Below, in pieces: positions 16,137 through 24,586 of a stretch of DNA of 34,581 nucleotides (the first letter of the stretch is position 1; the number at the start of each line of letters is the position of its first letter). The DNA comes from Hyphomonadaceae bacterium. Lineage in GTDB: Bacteria; Pseudomonadota; Alphaproteobacteria; Caulobacterales; Aquidulcibacteraceae. Both the position numbers and the translations under genes were made by a program. The stretch spans positions 1 through 34,581 of the forward strand of contig JAHDXR010000008.1 in NCBI GenBank assembly GCA_023384105.1. Reading direction: 5' to 3'. Below the pieces are notes generated by a model. It did no database searches and was not told the DNA's origin. It was given only the letters and a program-made list of their open reading frames with translations.

Positions 16137-17657
16137 CTATTCCGCGGCTTGCCTTGCGCCGGCGCTGTTGTCGCCGCGGCGCCAGCGCAGCTTGGGCTGG
16201 CGGGCGGCGCGAGTGTCGTCGAGGCGGCGCATCGGCGTGAGCTTCGGCGCCTGCTTGAAGAACTCGACCTCGCCCGCGTTCACGCGCCCGGCCAGCGCGA
16301 TCATCACCTCGGCGAAGCGGTCGAGTTCGCGCTTGGGCTCGGTTTCGGTCGGCTCGATCAGCATGGCGCCGTGCACGACCAGCGGGAAATAGGTGGTGAA
16401 CGGGTGATAGCCCTCGTCCAGCAGCGCCTTGGCCATGTCGATGGTCTCGACGCCTTTCGGCTTGATCGATGAATCGTCCAGCAGCACTTCGTGCATGCAC
16501 GGCCGCTCGCCGAACGGCGCGCTGAAATGCGGCTTGAGGCGCGCCAGCAGATAGTTGGCGTTCAGCACCGCGTCTTCCGCGACCTGGCGCAGGCCGTCCG
16601 ACCCATGGCTCAGCATGTAGGCGAGCGCGCGGGTGAACATGCCCATCTGGCCGTGGAACGCGCACATGCGGCCGAAGGCTTGCGTGCCGTGGGCGTGTTC
16701 GCGGAGTTCGCGCGTCCGCCCGCGCAGCACGATGTGCGGCACGGGCGCGAAGGGCGCGAGTGCGGCGGAGAGAACGGTGGGGCCGGCGCCGGGGCCGCCG
16801 CCGCCGTGGGGGGTGGAGAAGGTCTTGTGCAGGTTGATGTGCATGGCGTCGACGCCGAGATCGCCGGGGCGCACCTTGCCGACGATGGCGTTGTAATTGG
16901 CGCCGTCGCAATAGAAGTACGCGCCCGCTTCGTGGATCGCATCGGCGATGCGCCTGATCTCCGGCTCGAACAGGCCGCACGTGTTCGGGTTGGTGATCAT
17001 GATGGCGGCGACGTCGGGGCCGAGCTTGGCTTTGACGTCATCCAAGTGCACGCGCCCGTCGTCGCGCGCGGGGATTTCGTCGACGGTGAAGCCGGCGGCG
17101 GCGGCGGTGGCCGGATTGGTGCCGTGCGCCGAACTTGGCACCAGCACGCGCTTGCGACGGCCCTCGCCGCGCGCTTCGAGCGCAGCCTTGATCGCCAGCA
17201 TGCCGCAGAACTCGCCATGCGCGCCGGCTTTGGGCGAAAGCGCCACGGCGGGCATGCCGGTGAGCGTGCAGAGCCAGTGCGCCAGTTCGTCCATCAGTTC
17301 GAGCGCGCCCTGCACCGTGGCGACCGGCTGCAGCGGATGCAGGTCGGCGAAGCCCTCGAAGCGCGCCGCGCGCTCGTTGAGGCGCGGATTGTGCTTCATC
17401 GTGCACGAGCCCAGCGGGAAAAGGCCGAGATCGATGGCGTAGTTCTTTTGAGAAAGGCGCACGAAATGGCGCATCGTCTCCGGCTCGGACAGGCCGGGCA
17501 GATCGAGCGCGGCTTTGCGGGTGAGGCCGTTGAGTTTCGTCGGCGCGCCTTTGGGCTCTGGCAGATCGACGCCCGCGCCGGTGGCGTGGCCGGTTTCGAA
17601 GATCAGCGGCTCGGCTTGGAGCAGCCCGCGATTGCCGGAGGTGGTTGGGGGGGTCAT
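16137..17657 (-). CDS. gcvPB: Glycine dehydrogenase (decarboxylating) subunit 2
   Basis: A 506-residue C-terminal half of the split P-protein of the glycine cleavage system, which decarboxylates glycine and passes the aminomethyl group to the lipoyl arm of GcvH. PLP lysine is Lys278 in HINLHKTFSTPHGGGGPG. FPLGSCTMKHNPRLNE (80-95) and VPSSAHGTNPA (173-183) are family signatures. The active enzyme is a heterotetramer with GcvPA. Last gene of the operon, separated from gcvPA by a repeat-filled gap. The final 30 or so residues, next to the repeat, do not look conserved. Confidence 0.96.
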   Translation of the reverse strand: MTPPTTSGNRGLLQAEPLIFETGHATGAGVDLPEPKGAPTKLNGLTRKAALDLPGLSEPETMRHFVRLSQKNYAIDLGLFPLGSCTMKHNPRLNERAARFEGFADLHPLQPVATVQGALELMDELAHWLCTLTGMPAVALSPKAGAHGEFCGMLAIKAALEARGEGRRKRVLVPSSAHGTNPATAAAAGFTVDEIPARDDGRVHLDDVKAKLGPDVAAIMITNPNTCGLFEPEIRRIADAIHEAGAYFYCDGANYNAIVGKVRPGDLGVDAMHINLHKTFSTPHGGGGPGAGPTVLSAALAPFAPVPHIVLRGRTRELREHAHGTQAFGRMCAFHGQMGMFTRALAYMLSHGSDGLRQVAEDAVLNANYLLARLKPHFSAPFGERPCMHEVLLDDSSIKPKGVETIDMAKALLDEGYHPFTTYFPLVVHGAMLIEPTETEPKRELDRFAEVMIALAGRVNAGEVEFFKQAPKLTPMRRLDDTRAARQPKLRWRRGDNSAGARQAAE

Positions 17658-17695
17658 GCGATGCTTCCGACAAAAGTGGAGCGCGGCGCTGGCCG

Positions 17696-17829
17696 CTCCC
17701 CCTCCCCGCGAGGGGAGGGGGTAAGGGGGCGGGGCGATGCGCGACGGGCGATCGTTCGCGCTGAAAGCAAATTCTGAGAGTGCGGAGCTTCACCTCGCCC
17801 CCTGCCCCCTCCCCTCAAGGGGAGGGGGT
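17696..17829. repeat. Palindromic repeat (family C) between gcvPA and gcvPB, copy 1
   Basis: Bounded by CCCCTCCCCGCGAGGGGAGG on one side and CCCCTCCCCTCAAGGGGAGG on the other, each a hairpin, with GATGCGCGAC and GCGGAGCTTCACC inside. A second copy with the same landmarks is at 19209-19426. No coding sequence is seen here. Confidence 0.7.
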
Positions 17830-17844
17830 TCTTGGCGGCGGCGC

Positions 17845-19188
17845 TCATTGCAGAGCCTCCTGAAGCGCCTTTGCGTACGCGGCGATGTCCTCGTCCGTGT
17901 TCATCTCCGTGGCGCAGGCGATGAGGACGTCGTCCATGCCGGCGCGCGGGTTGAGGCGGCTCATGGCGACGCCGGCGATGACGCCGCGCGCGGCGAGCGT
18001 ATCGACCACCTCCTGCGCGGGCTTCGGCAGCTTCACGGCGATCTCGTTGAAGAAGCGCTCGGTCAGCACTTCGACGCCCTTCACCTTGGCGAGCGCATCG
18101 GCCAGTTCGATGGCCTTCTCGTGATTGAGCGTCGCCAGTTGGCGCAGCCCCTTCTCGCCGAGCAGCGTCATGTGGATGGTCCAGGCGAGCTGGCAGAGGC
18201 CGGAATTGGTGCAGATGTTGCTGGTCGCCTTCTCGCGGCGGATGTGCTGTTCGCGCGTCGACAGCGTCAGCACGAAGCCGCGCTTTCCGTCGGCGTCGAT
18301 GGTCTCGCCGGCGACGCGGCCGGGCATCTGGCGGATGTATTTCTCGCGCACGCCGAACAGGCCGACATAAGGCCCGCCGAAATTGAGCGCATTGCCGATC
18401 GACTGGCCCTCGCCGCAGACGATGTCGGCGCCGTATGCGCCGGCGGGCTCGATCAGGCCGAAGGCGACGCATTCGGTGAAGGTCGCGACCATCAGCGCGC
18501 CTGCCCCGCGCGCGGCTTCGCCGATTTGCGTGAGATCCGTCACCGTGCCGAACAGGTTGGGCGACTGCACGACGACGGCGGCGACATCGGCGCTGAGTTC
18601 TTTGGCAACCGCCGCTTCGTCATCGATCGCGGCGGGGAGCGCGACGATTTCGAGGCCCTGCGCTTCGCAGGCGGTGCGGGCCGTGTCGACGTAATGGGGA
18701 TGCACGCCGCCGGAGAAGACGATCTTCTTCCGCTTCGTCACGCGCGCGGCCATCATCGCGGCTTCGGCGCAAGCCGTGGAGCCGTCGTACATCGAGGCGT
18801 TGGCGATTTCGACGTCGAGCAATTGCGCGACCTGGGACTGGAACTCGTAAAGCGCCTGCAGCGTGCCCTGTGCGATCTCCGGCTGGTACGGCGTGTAGGC
18901 GGTGAGAAATTCGCTGCGCTGGATCAGATGATCGACGCTCGCCGGCACATGATGGCGATAGGCGCCGGCGCCGAGGAAGAAAGCGGTGCGGCCGGCGGGC
19001 GTGTTCTTCTCCGCGAGGCGCTGCAAGCGGCGATGCACTTCGAGTTCGCCCTGCGCCCGGGGGAGATCGACCAGGCTCTTGAGCAGCGCGGCGTTCGGGA
19101 CGTCGACGAACAGATCGTCGACGGTCTTGACGCCGATGACGGCGAGCATCTGCTCGCGGTCGGCGTCGGTGAGCGGGAGGTAACGCAC
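17845..19188 (-). CDS. gcvPA: Glycine dehydrogenase (decarboxylating) subunit 1
   Basis: A 447-residue N-terminal half of the P-protein. It shows the PLP-fold but no lysine Schiff-base site of its own. Signatures: [15 protein letters not shown] start, [38 protein letters not shown], and near the C-terminal third [18 protein letters not shown]. The ATG at 19188 matches the family start and GGAGG lies just upstream on the minus strand. Operates as a complex with GcvPB. Intact, with no odd residues noted. Confidence 0.96.
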   Translation of the reverse strand: MRYLPLTDADREQMLAVIGVKTVDDLFVDVPNAALLKSLVDLPRAQGELEVHRRLQRLAEKNTPAGRTAFFLGAGAYRHHVPASVDHLIQRSEFLTAYTPYQPEIAQGTLQALYEFQSQVAQLLDVEIANASMYDGSTACAEAAMMAARVTKRKKIVFSGGVHPHYVDTARTACEAQGLEIVALPAAIDDEAAVAKELSADVAAVVVQSPNLFGTVTDLTQIGEAARGAGALMVATFTECVAFGLIEPAGAYGADIVCGEGQSIGNALNFGGPYVGLFGVREKYIRQMPGRVAGETIDADGKRGFVLTLSTREQHIRREKATSNICTNSGLCQLAWTIHMTLLGEKGLRQLATLNHEKAIELADALAKVKGVEVLTERFFNEIAVKLPKPAQEVVDTLAARGVIAGVAMSRLNPRAGMDDVLIACATEMNTDEDIAAYAKALQEALQ

Positions 19189-19208
19189 GGGAGGTCAGTG
19201 CTCCATAG

Positions 19209-19426
19209 CCCCCTCCCCGCGCGGGGAGGAGGTCGGGGGTGGGGTGATGCGCGACGCTTGTATGTTCGTATTGACGCCGGTGCGCGTTATGGGCCGCCGG
19301 CGCCCTCGCCGGCCGGCGCCGGAGCATGCCGGCGAGACGCCGGCGGTCCATATTGGCGCGGTGTTCTGAGCGCGCGGAGCTTCACCCCGCCCCCTGCCCC
19401 CTCCCTGCGCGGGGAGAGGGTGAGGT
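19209..19426. repeat. Palindromic repeat (family C) between gcvH and gcvPA, copy 2, split by a REPIN-like pair
   Basis: Outer landmarks match 17696-17829 (GC-rich hairpins, GATGCGCGAC, TTCTGAG and GGAGCTTCACC). The centre differs: it carries two inverted REP-like units at 19288-19313 and 19325-19352. The simplest reading is that a REPIN-type element inserted into a family C repeat. It occupies almost the whole 251-bp gap. Confidence 0.7.
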
Positions 19427-19439
19427 TGAGCCAAATCCA

Positions 19440-19814
19440 TCAGAGCCCCTTCACGTAATCGGCGTAGGCCGCTTCATCCATAAGGGCGTCGAGTTCGGTT
19501 TTGTCGGCGAGCTTCAGCTTCACGAACCAGCCATCCGCTTCGGGGCCGTCATTGATGATCTGCCAGTTCTCGTTCTTGATCTCGGCGTTGACTTCTACGA
19601 TCTCGCCGGAGACCGGCGCGTAGACGTCGGAGGCGGTCTTGGCGCTTTCGACCACGGCCATGTCGTCGCCTTGCTTGAAGCTTCGGCCGGGCTCGGGGAG
19701 TTCGGCGTAGACGACGTCGCCCAATTGCTCGGCGGCGTATTGAGTGATGCCGACGGTGGCGATGTCGCCGTCGAGGCGGACCCATTCGTGGTCTTTGGTG
19801 TAGCGCGTGGTCAT
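19440..19814 (-). CDS. gcvH: Glycine cleavage system H protein
   Basis: A 124-residue lipoyl carrier. The lipoylated residue is Lys59 in [17 protein letters not shown], at the standard position. The N-terminus [21 protein letters not shown] and the C-terminal [15 protein letters not shown] are typical. AGGAG seven bases before the ATG supports the start. It shuttles the aminomethyl group from GcvP to GcvT. Flanked by repeats on both sides within the operon. Confidence 0.97.
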   Translation of the reverse strand: MTTRYTKDHEWVRLDGDIATVGITQYAAEQLGDVVYAELPEPGRSFKQGDDMAVVESAKTASDVYAPVSGEIVEVNAEIKNENWQIINDGPEADGWFVKLKLADKTELDALMDEAAYADYVKGL

Positions 19815-19840
19815 GGGAAGCTCCTGGATGAGCGAAGACA

Positions 19841-19955
19841 GACCCCCTCTCCCTGCTGTGGAAGGGAGAGGGTTGGGGTGAGGGTGGAGCGCCGACGGCG
19901 CAGAACCGGACGCCGCGAAACGACTGGGCGCGTACCCCTTTCGGGGGAGAGGGTT
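19841..19955. repeat. Repeat-rich gap between gcvT and gcvH
   Basis: Contains a perfect 9-bp hairpin CCCTCTCCC (19845-19853) with GGGAGAGGG (19864-19872), then a GC-rich palindrome and a second CCCCTTTCGGGGGAGAGGG block. It resembles the other intergenic repeats inside this operon. No gene is seen. Confidence 0.6.
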
Positions 19956-19974
19956 CGCGATTGAAAGCGAAGCA

Positions 19975-21132
19975 TCACTTCTTCCTCACATAGCGGTGCG
20001 GGACGAAGGGCAGCGGCGTGACGGTGGCGGGGCGCGGGACGCCGCGGATCATCAGATCGACGACATGCCCCGGTTCGGCGTGCGCGGCTTCGACATAGCC
20101 CATCGAGATCGGGCCGTTGAGCGTGGGCGAGAAGCCGCCGCTGGTGACGATGCCGATGGTCTTGCCGTCCTTCATGATCTCGACGCCCTCGCGCGCGGGC
20201 GCGCGGTCGTTGGGGCGGATGCCGACGCGCTTTCTCGCGGGGCCAAGCTCGTATTCGCGCAGGATGCGCTTGGCGCCGGGGAAGTCCCTGGCTTCGCGGC
20301 GGCGCTTCTGGATGGTCCAGGCGAGATCGGCTTCGATCGGCGACGTGGCCGGATCGAGGTCGTGGCCGTAGAGGCAAAGCCCGGCTTCGAGACGCAAGCT
20401 GTCGCGCGCGCCGAGGCCGACGGGCTTCACCTCCGGATGCGCGAGCAGCGCTTCGGCGAGGTCCTTCGCAGTCTCCGCGCGCACCAGAATCTCGTAGCCG
20501 TCCTCGCCGGTGTAGCCTGAGCGGGTGACGGTGATGCGGCCGAAGGCGGCGAAGCGCTTCACGGTCATGAAGTTCATTTCGGCGAGCGCCGGATCGATCA
20601 CCTCCGCCGCCACGCGATGCGCGCTCGGACCTTGCAACGCCAAGAGGCAGCGGTCGTCGGCGCGCACCAAGTCGGCTTCGCCCGTGGTCGCCGCTTCGAT
20701 CAGCGCCCAGTCCTGGTGCTTGCAGCCGGCGTTGACGACGACATAGAGATCGCCGGCGGCGCCCGCTTCGGCGGGGCGCGCGATCATCAGATCGTCGAGC
20801 ACGCCGCCCTCCTCGTTGGTGATCATGGTGTAGCGGACCTGGCCGGGCTTGAGGCCCTGGATGTCCGCCGGGACCAGGCGCTCGATCAGCGCGGCGATCT
20901 TTCCGTGCGCGGCCTCGCCTTCGAGGCCGTGGCCCTTCGGCAGCGCAAAGAAGCTCGGACCCATGTGGCTGACGTCGAACAGGCCGGCATGCGCGCGCGT
21001 CCAGTTGTGTTCGGGGATCAGGCCCTCGAACTGGAGCGGCATGTCGTAGCCGGCGAAGTCGCCGAACTTCGAGGTGCGCGCGCGCCAGAGCGCGTCGAGC
21101 GGCAGCGTCTTCAGTGATCCGGCTTCAGTCAT
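19975..21132 (-). CDS. gcvT: Aminomethyltransferase (glycine cleavage T protein)
   Basis: A 385-residue tetrahydrofolate-dependent aminomethyltransferase that releases ammonia from the GcvH-bound intermediate and makes methylene-tetrahydrofolate. Signatures include [15 protein letters not shown] and [11 protein letters not shown] near the N-terminus, [30 protein letters not shown] and [20 protein letters not shown] in the middle. The start MTEAG at 21132 is chosen; an upstream ATG (21168) would run into the riboswitch leader. First gene of the operon, directly below a glycine riboswitch. Confidence 0.96.
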   Translation of the reverse strand: MTEAGSLKTLPLDALWRARTSKFGDFAGYDMPLQFEGLIPEHNWTRAHAGLFDVSHMGPSFFALPKGHGLEGEAAHGKIAALIERLVPADIQGLKPGQVRYTMITNEEGGVLDDLMIARPAEAGAAGDLYVVVNAGCKHQDWALIEAATTGEADLVRADDRCLLALQGPSAHRVAAEVIDPALAEMNFMTVKRFAAFGRITVTRSGYTGEDGYEILVRAETAKDLAEALLAHPEVKPVGLGARDSLRLEAGLCLYGHDLDPATSPIEADLAWTIQKRRREARDFPGAKRILREYELGPARKRVGIRPNDRAPAREGVEIMKDGKTIGIVTSGGFSPTLNGPISMGYVEAAHAEPGHVVDLMIRGVPRPATVTPLPFVPHRYVRKK

Positions 21133-21140
21133 GTTCGTTC

Positions 21141-21171
21141 CAGGCGCGATCGGCGCATGCGTTCGCACGCA
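21141..21171 (-). promoter_or_regulatory. Candidate expression platform of the glycine riboswitch
   Basis: Between aptamer II and gcvT the minus strand can form TGCGT-GCGA-ACGCA (21158-21171), a small hairpin with a GNRA-type loop. A 7-base stretch beside the ribosome site (21141-21147) is also fully complementary to part of the aptamer II 3' strand (21192-21198), so ligand-dependent masking of the start is possible. No U-tract is present, which favours control of translation. Confidence 0.4.
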
Positions 21172-21184
21172 CGCGGCCCCCGCT

Positions 21185-21363
21185 GTCCCTGGCGCCTGAG
21201 AGATTTACTCCTTCGGCGGTGTTTCGGAGCGGGCGCCTTCAGACGCGCGCTCCGAACACTCTATCCAGCGTGTTCATCCCCCCGCGGTCCGGTTCCCTGA
21301 GAGTTTCCGGGGCGGTTGCTCCTTCGGGGGCGCCGCGGATCACGTCCGCAGCGCGCTCTCCCA
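21185..21363 (-). promoter_or_regulatory. Tandem glycine riboswitch upstream of gcvT
   Basis: Read on the minus strand, aptamer I runs from GGGAGAG (21356-21362) through CCCGAAGGAGCAA to CTCTCAGG near 21295, and aptamer II from GGATAGAG (about 21266) through GCCGAAGGAGTAAA to CTCTCAGGCGCCAGGGACAG near 21185. Both glycine-aptamer hallmarks, GCCGAAGGAGNAA-like and CTCTCAGG, are seen twice, so this is the cooperative two-aptamer form with a short linker. It sits about 52 bases before the gcvT ATG. In the family, glycine binding turns the cleavage operon on. Confidence 0.93.
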
Positions 21364-21422
21364 CGGGGTTCGCTTGTCTGGCCGGAGCGCCGCGACTCGC
21401 GTCGGGGCGCTCCGTTGGCCGG

Positions 21423-21451
21423 AAACTGGTCGCGCGGGTGGCGAGAGTCAA
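21423..21451 (-). promoter_or_regulatory. Candidate promoter for the riboswitch-gcv operon
   Basis: On the minus strand TTGACT (21446-21451), 17-bp spacer, CAGTTT (21423-21428). It overlaps the stop codon of the upstream methyltransferase gene and would start about 55 bases before aptamer I. A GC-rich inverted repeat (21384-21391 with 21406-21413) lies between. The -10 is poor. Confidence 0.35.
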
Positions 21452-22185
21452 TCGGCCCAGGCGAGCGTCGTCTCGCCCCGGAGCAGCGCTTCGGCTTCGG
21501 GCGTGTGCCTGGCCCCCGAGGCGTCATGGAGATCGAGCCCCTTGAGCAGCCGCAGCGGCGCGCGCGAGCCCTTGCGGGCGCGCGCCAGCACGCGCTTGGC
21601 GGGCGCCTCCGCACGCGGACGGATGGGAAAGATCTCCACGCCGCCCAGGCGCCCCTCCAGCGCGCGCAGGATTTCCGGCAGCTTGTGCGCGCGGTGGATC
21701 AGCGTCAGCGCCGCGCCGCCGGTGAGGCGATCCGCGAGCGCGGCGATCCAGCGTTCGACCGGTTCGTCGGCGATGTGGGCGTGGCGGCGTTCGGCCGACG
21801 GCGCGCGGCCCTCGCCTTCGGCGTCGAACGGCGGATTGAAGAACGCGCCGTCGAACACGTCTCGATTCGCATCGCGTCCAAACACATCGCCTGTCACGAT
21901 TTCCGCAATTGTGGACATCCCGTTCATGGCGAGATTTTCGCGTGCGATCGCGGCCATGTTCGCATCGCGTTCGAGTCCGACGAAGGCCGCGTTCTCAGTG
22001 CGTGCCGCGACCGCGATCAGCGCCGCGCCGACGCCGCAGCCGGCTTCGAGCAAACGCATGCCGGGCGCGGCCTCGACCGCGCTCGCCAGCAGCAGCGTGT
22101 CGGCGTTGACGCGATAGCCGCGCCTGGGTTGACGGATGCGGATGCGCCCGCCAAGCAGCGCATCCTCGGTAAGTGCTTGTTCCAT
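21448..22185 (-). CDS. TrmN6-like SAM-dependent methyltransferase
   Basis: A 245-residue class I methyltransferase. The N-terminus LTEDALLGGRIRIRQPRRGYRVNADTLLLA is typical of the group that includes TrmN6 (tRNA1-Val adenine-37 N6 methylation). The SAM-binding motif is LLEAGCGVGAALIAV (45-59) and the catalytic NPPF is at 117-120, as in adenine or amide N-methyltransferases. The longer frame back to 22278 is rejected because homologues begin at the Met chosen here. Substrate is inferred from resemblance only. It is divergent from the polyprenyl synthase gene. Confidence 0.87.
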   Translation of the reverse strand: MEQALTEDALLGGRIRIRQPRRGYRVNADTLLLASAVEAAPGMRLLEAGCGVGAALIAVAARTENAAFVGLERDANMAAIARENLAMNGMSTIAEIVTGDVFGRDANRDVFDGAFFNPPFDAEGEGRAPSAERRHAHIADEPVERWIAALADRLTGGAALTLIHRAHKLPEILRALEGRLGGVEIFPIRPRAEAPAKRVLARARKGSRAPLRLLKGLDLHDASGARHTPEAEALLRGETTLAWAD

Positions 22186-22228
22186 AACGCGCCGATGCGA
22201 CCCTTGCGCGCGACGAGGGGAACCCCGC

Positions 22229-22257
22229 TTGACCCTGCGCGCGCGGGTGAGCATCGT
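22229..22257 (+). promoter_or_regulatory. Candidate promoter of the polyprenyl synthase gene
   Basis: TTGACC (22229-22234), 17-bp spacer, CATCGT (22252-22257), 11 bases before the ATG at 22269, so the leader would be very short and no Shine-Dalgarno sequence is seen. The -10 is weak. Confidence 0.4.
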
Positions 22258-22268
22258 TTCGGCGCAAG

Positions 22269-23306
22269 ATGAAGGCAAGCGGAGGCCCTTTGGGACCGGC
22301 GGTCGGACCAGCCAAGCAAGCCCCGGGCGCGCCGCATGCGGTCGACCGGCTGGCTGCGCTATTGGCCGAAGACCTGGCCGCCGTCGACGCCATCATCCAT
22401 CAGTACATGACCAGCCCCGTAGGTGTGATCCCAAACCTGGCGGCGCACCTGATCGATGCGGGCGGCAAGCGCATCCGGCCGCTGATCACGCTGGCGGCGG
22501 CGCGCCTGCTGGGCGGCGGCGGCGACGGCCCGCGCAAGCTGGCGGCGGCGGTGGAGTTCATCCACAGCGCCACGCTGCTGCATGACGACGTCGTCGACGT
22601 CTCGTCGATGCGCCGCGGCAAGAAGAGCGCCAACATGGTGTGGGGCAATTCGGCCAGCGTGCTGGTGGGCGACTTCCTGTTCGCGCGCTCGTTCAACCTG
22701 ATGGTCGAGACCGGCGACATCCAGGTGCTCGACATCCTGGCCCGCGCCTCGAGCGTGATCGCCGAGGGCGAGGTGATGCAGCTCGCCGCGGCCAACGACG
22801 CCGAGACCACGCGCGCGCGCTACATGGAGATCGTCGCCGCCAAGACCGCGGCGCTGTTCGCGGCGGCGGCGAAGTCGGGCGCGGTGGCGGCGGGGCGGCC
22901 GGGCGCGGAAGCGGCGGCGCTGGAGATTTACGGGCGCGAGCTGGGGCTGGCGTTCCAGCTGGTCGACGACGCGCTCGACTATGGCGGGCTCGCCGCGGCC
23001 ATGGGCAAGAACGCCGGCGACGATTTCCGCGAAGGCAAAGTCACGCTGCCGGTGATCTTCGCGCGCGATGCGGGCGACGAAAGCGAGCGCGCATTCTGGC
23101 GGCGGGCGATGGGCGGCGAGCGGAGCGAGGACGATTTCCATCGCGCCGTGGCGCTGCTGAAGCGGCACAACGCCATCGCGCGCACGCTCGACGCCGCGCG
23201 CGCCCACGCCGACGCCGCCAACGCCGCACTGCGCGCGCTGCCGGCCAACGCCTATCGCGAAGCGCTGCAAGCACTGCCGGAGTTCGTGGTGGAGCGGGCG
23301 TATTAG
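22269..23306 (+). CDS. ispB: Octaprenyl/decaprenyl diphosphate synthase (ubiquinone side chain)
   Basis: A 345-residue long-chain trans-prenyl transferase that builds the isoprenoid tail of ubiquinone. The first aspartate-rich motif DDVVD is at 106-110 (LLHDDVVDVSSMRRG), and the second, DDALD, at 233-237, with LAFQLVDDALDY. The residues before the first motif (Ala, Leu rather than bulky aromatics) fit a long-chain product, but length (C40 or C50) cannot be set by eye; in alphaproteobacteria decaprenyl is usual. The N-terminal 25 residues are Gly/Pro-rich and poorly conserved, so a later start is possible. Confidence 0.92.
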   Translation: MKASGGPLGPAVGPAKQAPGAPHAVDRLAALLAEDLAAVDAIIHQYMTSPVGVIPNLAAHLIDAGGKRIRPLITLAAARLLGGGGDGPRKLAAAVEFIHSATLLHDDVVDVSSMRRGKKSANMVWGNSASVLVGDFLFARSFNLMVETGDIQVLDILARASSVIAEGEVMQLAAANDAETTRARYMEIVAAKTAALFAAAAKSGAVAAGRPGAEAAALEIYGRELGLAFQLVDDALDYGGLAAAMGKNAGDDFREGKVTLPVIFARDAGDESERAFWRRAMGGERSEDDFHRAVALLKRHNAIARTLDAARAHADAANAALRALPANAYREALQALPEFVVERAY

Positions 23307-23347
23307 AGTGGCGAGTGGCGAGTGGCGAATGGGGAGCGGCGAATGGG
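23306..23347. repeat. Six-copy heptamer tandem repeat at the end of ispB
   Basis: GAGTGGC three times, then GAATGGG, GAGCGGC, GAATGGG: six 7-base units in a row, the first starting at the last base of the stop codon. Later units carry single substitutions. Such short repeats can change copy number by slippage. Confidence 0.75.
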
Positions 23348-23371
23348 GCTGCTCCGCCGGTTCGAAAACAA

Positions 23372-23420
23372 CCCGCGTCATTCCGGGCGGAGGCGCGCCG
23401 TAGAGCCGGAATGACGCGGG
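23372..23420. terminator. Perfect 15-bp hairpin between convergent genes
   Basis: CCCGCGTCATTCCGG (23372-23386) and CCGGAATGACGCGGG (23406-23420) are perfect inverted copies around a 19-base loop. It sits between ispB (plus) and the VOC gene (minus), a good place for a two-way terminator, but there is no T-run on either side. The CATTCCGG core also appears in the repeat at 34424-34537, so it may be a dispersed repeat. Confidence 0.45.
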
Positions 23421-23434
23421 GGTGTTGATCGGCG

Positions 23435-23911
23435 TCAGTCGCCCCGCGCCGCGCGTTCGAGTTCGGCGATGTCGATTTTGACCATCTTCATCATCGCGGC
23501 GAACACGCGCGCGTTGCGCGCCTGGTCGGGGCCGGTCGTCAGTTCGATCAGCCGCCGCGGCGTGACCTGCCATGAAAGACCGAACTTGTCCTTCAGCCAG
23601 CCGCACTGGCTTTCCCGGCCGCCGCCCGCGAGCAGACGCTCCCAGTAATAGTCGACCTCGGCCTGGTCCTCGCAGTCGATGACGAAGGAGACCGCTTCGT
23701 CGAACTTGAAATGCGGCCCGCCGTTCAGCGCGGTGAAACGCCAGCCGTCGAGTTCGAACTCGACCGTCATGACGGCGCCCGCCGGATACGGACCGCCTTC
23801 CGGATACCGCGCGATCTTGTTGATCTTCGCATTCTTGAAGATCGAAACGTAGTGATTGGCCGCTTCTTCCGCCTCGCTGTCGAACCAGAGGAAAGGCGTG
23901 ATCTTCGACAT
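23435..23911 (-). CDS. VOC-family (PhnB-like) protein
   Basis: A 158-residue protein of the glyoxalase/bleomycin-resistance fold, subtype PhnB-like (often labelled 3-demethylubiquinone methyltransferase-like, which is misleading). Signatures: ITPFLWFDSEAEEAANHYVSIF at the N-terminus (as two halves of a motif), FELDGWRFTALNGGPHFKF, and CGWLKDKFGLSWQVTP, then the C-terminal RVFAAMMKMVKIDIAELERA. Function unknown. It is 12 bp downstream of the AHSA1 gene, and this VOC plus AHSA1 pairing is common and suggests a shared operon. Confidence 0.88.
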   Translation of the reverse strand: MSKITPFLWFDSEAEEAANHYVSIFKNAKINKIARYPEGGPYPAGAVMTVEFELDGWRFTALNGGPHFKFDEAVSFVIDCEDQAEVDYYWERLLAGGGRESQCGWLKDKFGLSWQVTPRRLIELTTGPDQARNARVFAAMMKMVKIDIAELERAARGD

Positions 23912-23923
23912 GGCGCTTCTCCT

Positions 23924-24424
23924 TCAGGCCGCCTTCGCCTCGAACATCTCGTCGAGCCGCGCGTAGCCGATCTCCATGCCGCCGGTCATGCCGGTGGCGA
24001 GGGCGCCGTCGCGCGCTTCCTTCGAGGGGAACAGCATCGTCACGGCGAGCGTGGTGACGCCGTCGGATTCGCTGAACTCGGAGGCGACGATGGCGGGCTC
24101 GGTCGACATCGCGCCGCCGATATCGCCCGGATCGTAGCGCTCCTCGTGCACCAGCTTCGCCGGCGGAATCAGCTCCTCGAACACGCCGAAGAAGCCGAAC
24201 TCCTTGCCGTCCTCGTCGCTCTTCCAGCGCCAGCGATAGGCGCCGCCTTCGCGCAGGTCCATTTCGCACACCGGCATGCTCCAGCCCGGAGGGCCGAGCA
24301 TCCATTTCCGGATCAGTTCGGGCCTGGTGTGGGCGTCCCACACCAGATTTCGCGGCGCTTCGAAGCTGCGCGTGACGCGGACTTCGCGGTCGCTCGGCAA
24401 GGCGACTTCGAGAGGCTTGGGCAT
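23924..24424 (-). CDS. SRPBCC / AHSA1-like protein
   Basis: A 166-residue START-like hydrophobic-pocket protein. Typical blocks: VRVTRSFEAPRNLVWDAHTRPELIRKW (split across residues about 15-41), then DLREGGAYRWRW, the FGVFEELIPPAKLVHEERY segment and the C-terminal GGMEIGYARLDEMF. AGGAGGAGACC before the ATG at 24424 decides the start; an earlier in-frame ATG is rejected. Role unknown: family members bind small hydrophobic ligands, and only some activate Hsp90. Likely cotranscribed with the VOC gene. Confidence 0.88.
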   Translation of the reverse strand: MPKPLEVALPSDREVRVTRSFEAPRNLVWDAHTRPELIRKWMLGPPGWSMPVCEMDLREGGAYRWRWKSDEDGKEFGFFGVFEELIPPAKLVHEERYDPGDIGGAMSTEPAIVASEFSESDGVTTLAVTMLFPSKEARDGALATGMTGGMEIGYARLDEMFEAKAA

Positions 24425-24586
24425 GGTCTCCTCCTTGGGCTTTCGGGCGGACGCTCGCTCCAAGGAACGAACGGCCCGGACCGGCGCCGACAGGCGTCAG
24501 CGCTTTTTTCCGCCGCCGCTTCGGCTGGACTGCATCCGCACAAGCAACGCATCGAAGCGCCGGTCGTTCTGGAGCCCGGCTAAAAT

